From positions 1-64,000 of the forward strand of contig NZ_VTHK01000041.1 in assembly GCF_009765355.1 (NCBI RefSeq): DNA of 64,000 nucleotides. The letters run 5' to 3'. Under the pieces are notes generated by a model. That model did no database searches, was not told the origin of the DNA, and was given only the letters and a program-made list of their open reading frames with translations. The stretch comes from Amycolatopsis anabasis. Lineage in GTDB: Bacteria > Actinomycetota > Actinomycetes > Mycobacteriales > Pseudonocardiaceae. The translations under genes were made by a program, and so were the position numbers. Shown piece after piece: positions 17,902 to 24,987 of the stretch; positions within the stretch are counted from its first letter, which is position 1, and the number at the start of each line of letters is the position of its first letter.

Positions 17902-17917
17902 AGAATTACGTAATTCT
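17902..17917. promoter_or_regulatory. 16-bp perfect palindrome, probable operator
   Basis: AGAATTACGTAATTCT reads the same on both strands. It sits 14 nt before the GTG start of the ArsR-like regulator. AT-rich perfect palindromes of this size in front of an HTH gene usually are its own operator. A half-like TAATTACG recurs at 18430-18437, just before the hydrolase gene that follows. Confidence 0.6.
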
Positions 17918-17931
17918 GTAGGTTCGGGTTC

Positions 17932-18432
17932 GTGGACGCGGAGACGGCGGAACGGTTCGCCGCACTGGAGGAGCGCGTCGCCCGGCTGGAAGGGGGCGCG
18001 GGCGGGCCGGATCCGGAGACCTTCTGGGCCTTGCACGGCCTGCGCGACCGGCTCACCGAGCGAACCGGGGGCGTGCTCTTCACCGGTTCGGTGCACCTGC
18101 CGACCGGCGAGCACTACGAATGGCAGCAGGGCGCCCGCACCGAAGCCCTGCTCGAGGCGGACTGGGCCGAATCGGGCGCCGCCTTCGCCGCGCTGGGGCA
18201 CCCGGTCCGGCTGCAGCTGCTCCGGCACGTCCTCGCGGGCACGCACGCGGTCACCGAGTTGCAGGAACTCGATTCCGTCGGCACCACCGGCCAGCTCTAC
18301 CACCACCTCAAGCAACTGGTCGCCGCCGGCTGGCTGCGCACCGCGAGCCGGGGCCGCTATCAGGTGCCCGGCGAGCGGATCGTGCCGCTGCTGGTGCTGC
18401 TCGCGGCGGCCCACCCGCCGATGCCGCAGTAA
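17932..18432 (+). CDS. ArsR-like winged-helix transcriptional regulator
   Basis: 166 residues. The N-terminus is a short coiled-coil-like helix (E-R-F-A-A-L-E-E-R-V-A-R-L-E). A winged helix-turn-helix follows at about 85-155 (F-A-A-L-G-H-P-V-R-L-Q-L-L-R, then G-Q-L-Y-H-H-L-K-Q-L-V). No metal-binding Cys cluster is seen, so it is not an obvious metal sensor. GTG start. It is followed 22 nt later by a beta-lactamase-family gene, so the two are likely an operon, with self-control through the palindrome at 17902-17917. Confidence 0.8.
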   Translation: MDAETAERFAALEERVARLEGGAGGPDPETFWALHGLRDRLTERTGGVLFTGSVHLPTGEHYEWQQGARTEALLEADWAESGAAFAALGHPVRLQLLRHVLAGTHAVTELQELDSVGTTGQLYHHLKQLVAAGWLRTASRGRYQVPGERIVPLLVLLAAAHPPMPQ

Positions 18433-18454
18433 TTACGAAAAACTGGAGGGGAAC

Positions 18455-19585
18455 ATGCGTGCACTGAACCGGAGGACCGTGCTCGGCGGCGTCGCCGCGG
18501 GCACCGCGGCCGCGCTGCTGCCCGTCGCGCCGGCCGCCGCCGCGACGGATCCGAAGTCACTCGTCGACGAGACGCTGCGGAAAGCGCTCGCGAAAGGCAT
18601 TCCCGGCCTGGCGGTCGGCGCGTTCGACGGCGGCCGCCAGTACGCGGCGGGCGCCGGAACGCTGAGCGGTGCGGGCTCGCCCGCACCGGACGGCCGGTCG
18701 GTCTTCCAGATCGGCTCGATCACCAAGACGTTCACCGCGCTGGCCCTGGCCGAAGCGCGGCGCTGCCACCACCTCCGGCTCGACGATCGGCTCGCCGACC
18801 GCCTCGACCCGCGGTTCCCGGTGCCCTCCCTGGGTTCCCGGCAGATCACGCTGCGGCACCTCGCCACGCACGCCTCCGGACTTCCGCCCATCCCGCCGAA
18901 CCTGCTCACCACCCCCGGATTCGACCCGCTCGATCCCTACGCCCACTTCACCGAGCAGAACCTGATCGACGGGTTGCGCGAAACGAAACTGCGCTACGAA
19001 CCCGGCAGCGACTACACCTACTCCAACCTGGCCTTCGGGCTGCTCGGCCGGGTGCTCGCCCAGCCGTTCGGCGGCGACTACGAGGAACTCGTCCGCACCC
19101 GGATCACCCGCCCCCTCGGGCTGACCGACACCACGTCCCGGCTCACCCCGGACCAGCGGGCCCGCAAGGCCACCGGCCACGCCGCCGACGGCACCGCGGT
19201 GCCCGACTGGCGGCTCCCCGAATTCGCCGGGGCGGGCGCGCTCTACGGCACCGTGGACGATCTGCTGCGTTACCTCCGCGCCATGCTGGGCGACGCCCCG
19301 ACCTACCTGCGGCCGTCGATCCGCCTGGTCCAGCGGCCGCATTTCGAGCCACCGTCGCAGGCGCCGCAACGCATCGGGCTGGGCTGGCACCTGGCGCCCC
19401 TGCAGGCCACCGAGCACACGATGGTCTGGCACAACGGCGGAACCGGCGGCTTCAGCTCCTTCGCCGCGATCTCACCGCGCACCCGCACCGGGGTCGCCGT
19501 GCTCGCCGCCCAGTCCCGGCCGGACCGGGCGGTCGACGAGCTGGGCGGCACCTTGCTGGAAGCCCTGGACGCCGGTCACCGCTAG
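18455..19585 (+). CDS. Exported serine hydrolase, beta-lactamase/class C family
   Basis: 376 residues. The N-terminus N-R-R-T-V-L-G-G with a hydrophobic stretch ending A-A-A-A at about 30 is a Tat-type signal. The penicillin-recognising fold has S88-I-T-K91, Y189-S-N191 and H-N-G-G-T-G-G near 329-335, the three motifs of class C-like esterases and D-aminopeptidases. Activity on beta-lactams is possible but not implied. ATG with GGAGGGG upstream. It is probably controlled by the preceding regulator. Its stop overlaps by 4 nt with that of the convergent hydrolase (CTAG). Confidence 0.87.
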   Translation: MRALNRRTVLGGVAAGTAAALLPVAPAAAATDPKSLVDETLRKALAKGIPGLAVGAFDGGRQYAAGAGTLSGAGSPAPDGRSVFQIGSITKTFTALALAEARRCHHLRLDDRLADRLDPRFPVPSLGSRQITLRHLATHASGLPPIPPNLLTTPGFDPLDPYAHFTEQNLIDGLRETKLRYEPGSDYTYSNLAFGLLGRVLAQPFGGDYEELVRTRITRPLGLTDTTSRLTPDQRARKATGHAADGTAVPDWRLPEFAGAGALYGTVDDLLRYLRAMLGDAPTYLRPSIRLVQRPHFEPPSQAPQRIGLGWHLAPLQATEHTMVWHNGGTGGFSSFAAISPRTRTGVAVLAAQSRPDRAVDELGGTLLEALDAGHR

Positions 19586-20376
19586 CGGCCCGCGAAGGCG
19601 AGCACCGCCTCGACGAACTGCTCGGGGTCGCCGTCGATCCCCAGATGATCCTGCCCGTGCAACGGGATGAGGTCGGCGTGCGGCAGCCGCGCGGCGATCG
19701 CCTCGGCCGCGGGCCGGAAGTACGCCGGGCCCTCGGTGCCGAGCAGCAGGCGGACCGGGATGGTGATCTTCTCGAGCCGGTCGGAGATGGCGAAGTTCTC
19801 CACCCCGTCGAGTTCCCGCACGATGGTCGGCGCGGCGGCGAGCCGGGCCGACCAGATCGGCGTCCCCTTCATCGCCTGGATGTCCATTGTGGACACGTGG
19901 ATGACCTCGCGGAAGAACGTCTCCAGGATCGCCACCGGGTCGCCGGAGGCCGCGGCGGCCCGGACCCGTTCGATGGTTTCCGGCGGGACGATGGCCCGCC
20001 CGCCGACGGGCGCCGGTGGCTCGTAGAGGAACATCCGGTCGATCGCGTCGGTGACCAGGGCGGCTTCCAGCGAGCACAGCGCGCCGTAGGAATGCCCGAC
20101 GACGTAGACGTCCGGCCCGGCCGATTCCGCGACCGCGGCGATGTCCTCGCCCTCCCGGCGCAGGTCGTACGGGCCGCGCTCGGCGATGCTGAGCCCGCGG
20201 CCGCGCCGGTCGACCACGTGCACGGTGAACCGCTCCGCGAGCGCGGCCACGACCGGCGTCCAGCGGCTGCGGTCCGCGGCGCTGCCGTGCACCAGCACCA
20301 TCGGCGGCCCCTGGCCGAGAACCTCGAAGCTGATCACCGTGCCGTCGCGGGATTCGACCGAGCTGAGTGGAGCCAT
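19582..20376 (-). CDS. Alpha/beta hydrolase
   Basis: 264 residues, cytosolic. Oxyanion loop V-L-V-H-G-S-A, nucleophile Ser96 in G-H-S-Y-G-A, acidic residue near L-L-G-T-E-G and catalytic His in H-G-Q-D-H-L. Resembles the haloperoxidase/epoxide-hydrolase-like branch but no decisive substrate feature is visible. ATG 20374-20376 was chosen over 20439 because the core fold begins immediately after it. The next 210 bp (20377-20586) hold only the upstream regions of this gene and of the divergent S1 protease. Confidence 0.83.
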   Translation of the reverse strand: MAPLSSVESRDGTVISFEVLGQGPPMVLVHGSAADRSRWTPVVAALAERFTVHVVDRRGRGLSIAERGPYDLRREGEDIAAVAESAGPDVYVVGHSYGALCSLEAALVTDAIDRMFLYEPPAPVGGRAIVPPETIERVRAAAASGDPVAILETFFREVIHVSTMDIQAMKGTPIWSARLAAAPTIVRELDGVENFAISDRLEKITIPVRLLLGTEGPAYFRPAAEAIAARLPHADLIPLHGQDHLGIDGDPEQFVEAVLAFAGR

Positions 20377-20586
20377 ACCGCATGCTAGCCGGGACGCGCC
20401 GCGGGTGTGCGGGCATAACGCGAAACCGGTCGCGGGCATAGCTCTCGCGAATGCGATAAGCCGCCGATCGGTTGTACAGAACGGATTTCCGACTTTCGAA
20501 GGTAGCCCATTCCGCTCGACCGGGTGACGCTGAGCCTGTCTTGATTCAACCCTGCAGCGGCGTAAAGCCGCGGAATCGAGTGATCC

Positions 20587-21303
20587 ATGAAACTGGCTCG
20601 TCTCGGCCTGGCTCTGGCGGGAATGACCCTCGCCTTGGTCGGAGCCACCCCACTGGCCTCAGCCTCCGAACCCACCGGTGGCGCCACACCGATGATCATC
20701 GGTGGCCAGAACGCCACCAGCGGACCGTGGGCCGCCCGGATGTTCGTCGGCGGCCGCCAGACCTGTTCGGCCACGATCATCGCGCCCACCTGGATCCTGA
20801 CCGCCCGGCACTGCGCCGACGCGGGCACGGGTTACTCGTTCCGGGTCGGCAGCCTGGACCAGACCACCGGCGGCACGATGGTCAACGGCACCCAGGCCAC
20901 CCGGCATCCCAGCGCGGACATCGCGCTGATCAAGCTGGCCAACAGCGTCCAGGCGACCTACTCGCCGCTGGGCACCACGGCGGACGTGCGGACCGGGCAG
21001 ACCGTGCAGGTCTACGGCTGGGGAGCCACCAGCCGGTGCGGTTCGGAGATCAACTGCCAGTCCCGGTACCTCAAGGTCGCCAACGTGTCGGTGACCTCGG
21101 TCAACTCGCGTGACGCTTACAGCGGCATCGCCGTGCAGGCCCGGCGGGGCGACGGCATCACCGCCGGCGGCGACTCGGGCGGCCCGATGTTCGCCAGCGG
21201 CCGCCAGGTGGGCGTCGCGTCCACGAGCGACCGGCAGACCGTCACCAACTACACCAACATCACCCGGTACCGCGACTGGATCCAGCAGGTCGCCGGAGTC
21301 TGA
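20587..21303 (+). CDS. Secreted trypsin-like serine protease (S1A)
   Basis: 238 residues. Signal peptide 1-27, a short propeptide, then the mature N-terminus I-I-G-G at 37-40. Triad: His75 (T-A-R-H-C), Asp111 (S-A-D-I-A-L) and Ser197 (G-G-D-S-G-G-P). The residue six before the active Ser is Ile191 rather than Asp, so true trypsin (Arg/Lys) specificity is not expected, and the Cys usually found near that loop is absent. Fully secreted, no anchor. Confidence 0.9.
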   Translation: MKLARLGLALAGMTLALVGATPLASASEPTGGATPMIIGGQNATSGPWAARMFVGGRQTCSATIIAPTWILTARHCADAGTGYSFRVGSLDQTTGGTMVNGTQATRHPSADIALIKLANSVQATYSPLGTTADVRTGQTVQVYGWGATSRCGSEINCQSRYLKVANVSVTSVNSRDAYSGIAVQARRGDGITAGGDSGGPMFASGRQVGVASTSDRQTVTNYTNITRYRDWIQQVAGV

Positions 21304-21316
21304 TGGCACGAGCCGC

Positions 21317-21351
21317 GGCGGCCGCTTCGGGATCGTTCCCGGGCGGCCGCC
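21317..21351. terminator. Hairpin between convergent protease and phosphatase genes
   Basis: GGCGGCCGC (21317-21325) pairs with GCGGCCGCC (21343-21351), loop 17 nt, 13 nt after the protease stop and 13 nt from the opposing stop. It may terminate both. Confidence 0.45.
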
Positions 21352-21364
21352 TCGGTGTGTCCGG

Positions 21365-22102
21365 CTACGAGTGCACCCGGTGGCGTGCGGGTCTTCGGAG
21401 TGGTTCCACGGTCCGGACGGGCGCGACGAGGAGGCGTCTTCGGCGGCAGATGAGCACCGCCGCGCAGTAGACGGCCCCGGACAGCGCGGCGGCGCCGAGC
21501 GCGTCGCTGGGCCGGTGCCAGCCGGCGATGACCACGGCGAACCCGGCCACCAGCGCCCAGGCGCCCCCGAGCAGGGAGAGCCCGGGGCGGGCCCGGCGCG
21601 GCGCGACCAGCAGCAGGGCCAGTCCGGTGGAGGTCGCGGCCGTGGCGTGCCCGCTGGGAAAACTGTTGTGCGTCAAGGAAGTATCCGGACCGAGTTCGGG
21701 GCGGGTCAGGACGAACAGTTTCAACAGGCGGGACGCGCCGATCGCACACGGAATGATCGCGGCCGCGGCGAGGCCCACCGCGAGCCGCTTCCGCGCGATT
21801 CCGATCAGCAGAATCACGGCCACCGAGCCGAGCAGGATCGCGATCTGGCCGATCAGTTCCAGCAATCGGTCCGAACCTTCCTGGAGGGCCGGGGAGGTGT
21901 TCGTGGTGAGGGCGGCGAACAGTTCGCGATCCCAGCGCTGACCGGTGGCGGTGAGCACGAAACCGAAATAACCGGCGAGGAAGGCGGCGAGGCAACCGGC
22001 CAGGCCCAGTGCGGGGCCGCGCAGCGAAGGGGCGGCCCGGCGGCGGTGCCGGGGTGGCGCCGTTGTGCGAATCGGCGTGGCGGAATCAGCGCACAACGGC
22101 AT
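21365..22102 (-). CDS. PAP2-superfamily membrane phosphatase
   Basis: 245 residues with five or six membrane helices. The three PAP2 motifs are recognisable: K-L-F-V-L-T-R-P, P-S-G-H-A-T and G-W-H-R-P-S-D with the active-site His. It probably dephosphorylates a lipid phosphate such as undecaprenyl pyrophosphate or phosphatidic acid on the outer face of the membrane. Start ATG 22100-22102 with GGGGAGAGG before it. Confidence 0.88.
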   Translation of the reverse strand: MPLCADSATPIRTTAPPRHRRRAAPSLRGPALGLAGCLAAFLAGYFGFVLTATGQRWDRELFAALTTNTSPALQEGSDRLLELIGQIAILLGSVAVILLIGIARKRLAVGLAAAAIIPCAIGASRLLKLFVLTRPELGPDTSLTHNSFPSGHATAATSTGLALLLVAPRRARPGLSLLGGAWALVAGFAVVIAGWHRPSDALGAAALSGAVYCAAVLICRRRRLLVAPVRTVEPLRRPARHRVHS

Positions 22103-22365
22103 GGCGACCTCTCCCCGATGATAGGTCGAATAAAAACACGATTCATCCGGCGGCAATTGTTTCTTGACCGCTGGGGCGCGAAGCGGATAATTGGATATCC
22201 GCATCCTCGCTACTGCGAAGTAGGTTACTGGCGCCGGATGCGGTTAGCAAGAGATTAACCGACCAGATGTCCTTTCCGGATCGGTTGCCGGAGAAATTGT
22301 CATTCGGCTGCGGGTTCTCGATATTCGGGTACGGCCGGATGTGCTTGGTTCCGCCGCGAGACACG
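22103..22365. other. Intergenic region, relatively AT-rich
   Basis: Lies between the phosphatase start and the terminator of the next gene. It is clearly richer in A+T than its surroundings and probably holds the phosphatase promoter. I find no convincing -10/-35 pair, RNA gene or coding frame in it. Confidence 0.4.
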
Positions 22366-22400
22366 CCGAAGGCCCCGCGACACGCGCACGGGGCCTCCGG
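22366..22400 (-). terminator. Hairpin after the long M14 peptidase gene
   Basis: CCGAAGGCCCC (22366-22376) pairs with GGGGCCTCCGG (22390-22400), one mismatch, 13-nt loop, 10 nt past the peptidase stop codon. Confidence 0.55.
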
Positions 22401-22410
22401 TTCGCCGTGG

Positions 22411-24891
22411 TCAGCGCTGACGTTGCTTGTTCGCCCGCGCCGAGTTGGTGCACACCTCACCGACGTCCACGGTCTGGCCGCGGTCGGCGTAGACGTCGGT
22501 CAGGCCGACCAGCCGGCCCGCCCGGTCGGTGCAGGTCAGGGTGTAGGCCTCCTTCGGACCGTACGTGGTGGGGAGCGGCGAGGCGAACTCGACCCTCCCC
22601 GCGGTCCAGTCGTCCGGACGCGCCGGATCGACCTGGTCGTAGTTGACGATCACCGCCGTGTAGTCACCGGCCGGCGGGTCGAACAGCACGGCCCGCTCGG
22701 AGTTCGTGCCGCCGTTCGCCGACTGGCTCACCAGCTTGCCCGCCGAATCGAAGACGTACAGGTCCCAGTCGGTCTCCTGGGACTTCCAGGAGATGGATAC
22801 GGACAGTTTCCCGTTGTCCACTTCCGGCAACCCCTTGACGGTGAAGGGGATGCGCTCGGCCGTGGGGTTGCCCGGGAAACCGGTGTTCTCCGCGGGCACC
22901 CCGGCCGGATTGGCCAGTTCGATGCCCTGCTGGGCCGGCCCCTGCGGGTCGCGCCCGTAGCGTCCGGCCACATAGGGCCTGGTGGAGGGGTTGATCGACC
23001 ACGCGAACCGGCCGCCGGTGGCCCGCAGGCTCGAGTTGAGCGTGTCCTTCACGTAGAGCGGCGGCCGCGTCGAGCCGTCCGGCTGGATCACCGGCGAGGT
23101 CGGCGTCTGGAACGTTTTGTGCAGCTGCAGCTGGTGACCCCGCGGGGCCGAACCGATCAGCGTCGAATGCGCTGCCGGATCGGCGGTGTTGGCCAGCATG
23201 TCCAGGAACGCCTGGCGGTTGCCGCCCTTGCCCGCGCCGGCGGCCGGGGGCAACCCGGCGTACTCGGCGACCACGCCGTTGGCGTACCGCGGGTGGAACT
23301 CGCTCGGCCCCACCTCGAAGGTGAACCCGTAACCGCCGGTCGCCCAGTACGACCAGTCCTCGGTGGTTCCCGTGGTGTCGTACAGGCCCCAGGACGGTTC
23401 GCTGACGTACCCGTTGCGGGTGGCCATCTGGTCGCCGAGCGCCTTGTACGCGGGCTCGTCCAGCGGCGGCCGGGTGTCGGCCACCCCCGGCGCGCGCAGC
23501 ACCAGGTTCGAGTAGGTGTGCAGGGTGATCAGGTTGGTCACCTGGCGGTTGGACACCAGGTCGCGGATGTTGCGGGTCTCCGGCTCGGAGAACGGCGCCG
23601 AGCCGCGGAAGGTGTCGTTGCTCCACGTGGTCGACGCGCCCGGGCCGCCCCAGAAGCCCGCGTAGTTGCGGTTGAGGTCGATGCCGCGCTGGCGACCGGC
23701 GGGGTTGCCCGCGCAGGTCCCGGTGCGGAACTCCGGCGGTGAATCGTCCGCCCGGCAGTTCTTGCGCTTCATCTCGTAGTCGAAGCGGGAGAAGTCGCCC
23801 TTGGGCTCGGCTTCGCGGGAGATGGAGAAGCCGTCCGGGTTGACGATCGGCACGACGATGTTGCGCGTCTTGCCGACCAGGGAGCGGATGGCCGGATCCT
23901 GCTTGGTGCCGTTGACGAGTTCGTAAACCCATTCCAGGGCGTGCTCACCGGCGGGCCACTCCCGGGCGTGGTGCACGCCCATGCTCAGGAACACCGGTTT
24001 GCCGTCCGCGGTGTTCGCGACGCCGGTGGCGACCTCTGCGCCGACCACGTCCCGGCCCTCGATCGTGGGATTGGGCAGCGTGAAGGCCCTGACCAGCGCG
24101 GGATTCTTCCTCGCCAGTTCCTTCAGTTCGAAGTCGTACTCGTAGAGGTGGCGGTAGCTGGTGCGGCCGGACGGCAGCGCCGATGCCGCGGTTTTCGCGG
24201 CGTAGTCGGCGTCCGCGACGGCGTTCTCCTTGGACTTCCGGGAAAGGTCGGGGTCGATCGTGCGGAACCGCAGCCCGGTTTCGGTCAGGCGGGCGCGGTC
24301 GTCGTCATCGGCGAGGATGACCTCGACCCCGGAAGCGTCGCCTTTTTCGGTGACGTCCAGCTCGGTGGCGAGCAGGCGGCGCTGGTCCTCCCGCCGCGGG
24401 GTCTCCACCCGCACCAGTTCGGGGCGCGCGCCCGCCGCCGGTCCCTGCGGGGTCAGCGCGAGGAAGTCCACGCCGAGCGTCACCGTCCGGGCCGGGCCGG
24501 TGTACCGGCAGCCCTGCACGACGAGTTGTTGCCCCTTCCGCACGAAACTCTCGGCCAGTTCGTGGCTGCGCAACGCGGACGATCCGGCGACGATCTTGCC
24601 GGTCGCCTTGTCGAACACGGCCAGATCCCAGTCGCCCTCGGCGCCGTCGCGCGGGGTCAGCCGGGCCTGGACGAGACCGTCCACCCCGGCGGTGACCTCG
24701 CGGACGTCGGCGCCGGGCGCGCCCTTGGCCAGCGGGGAAGCGAAGCAGGCGCGGGGAACCGCGCGGTCGGCCCGCAGCACGTTCTCCGCCGCGGTCGCGG
24801 TGGGTGTGGTGAGCGCGAACAGGACGACGCCGCTGGCACCGAGCGCGATCGCCGCCCGCACCGTCGTCGCCGATCTCAGTCTTGACAACAT
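22411..24891 (-). CDS. Secreted M14 zinc carboxypeptidase, long form with accessory domains
   Basis: 826 residues. Signal peptide about 1-35. A PPC-like beta domain lies at about 55-150 (G-D-W-D-L-A-V-F-D). The catalytic domain at about 245-560 has zinc ligands His308, Glu311 (H-H-A-R-E-W) and His458 (T-L-H-T-Y), and catalytic Glu526 (F-T-F-E-V-G). A second PPC-like domain at about 660-760 repeats the T-D-W-D-L-Y-V-F-D pattern. The accessory domains often aid secretion or substrate binding. It shares the K-R-K-N-C-R insertion with the paralogue at 7335-8867, so the two derive from one ancestor. Confidence 0.92.
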   Translation of the reverse strand: MLSRLRSATTVRAAIALGASGVVLFALTTPTATAAENVLRADRAVPRACFASPLAKGAPGADVREVTAGVDGLVQARLTPRDGAEGDWDLAVFDKATGKIVAGSSALRSHELAESFVRKGQQLVVQGCRYTGPARTVTLGVDFLALTPQGPAAGARPELVRVETPRREDQRRLLATELDVTEKGDASGVEVILADDDDRARLTETGLRFRTIDPDLSRKSKENAVADADYAAKTAASALPSGRTSYRHLYEYDFELKELARKNPALVRAFTLPNPTIEGRDVVGAEVATGVANTADGKPVFLSMGVHHAREWPAGEHALEWVYELVNGTKQDPAIRSLVGKTRNIVVPIVNPDGFSISREAEPKGDFSRFDYEMKRKNCRADDSPPEFRTGTCAGNPAGRQRGIDLNRNYAGFWGGPGASTTWSNDTFRGSAPFSEPETRNIRDLVSNRQVTNLITLHTYSNLVLRAPGVADTRPPLDEPAYKALGDQMATRNGYVSEPSWGLYDTTGTTEDWSYWATGGYGFTFEVGPSEFHPRYANGVVAEYAGLPPAAGAGKGGNRQAFLDMLANTADPAAHSTLIGSAPRGHQLQLHKTFQTPTSPVIQPDGSTRPPLYVKDTLNSSLRATGGRFAWSINPSTRPYVAGRYGRDPQGPAQQGIELANPAGVPAENTGFPGNPTAERIPFTVKGLPEVDNGKLSVSISWKSQETDWDLYVFDSAGKLVSQSANGGTNSERAVLFDPPAGDYTAVIVNYDQVDPARPDDWTAGRVEFASPLPTTYGPKEAYTLTCTDRAGRLVGLTDVYADRGQTVDVGEVCTNSARANKQRQR

Positions 24892-24987
24892 GTCCTTACC
24901 CCTCAGTGTTTCCGTCTTGGCCGGGTGGGCCGCGGTCGGATCACACTACGTCGGGAAACGCCGAGGGGATGCGGCCATAAGTAGGCA

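Noticed and set aside
20587..21303. Trypsin-like (Arg/Lys) specificity for the S1 protease
   Set aside because: The specificity-pocket position holds Ile191, not Asp.
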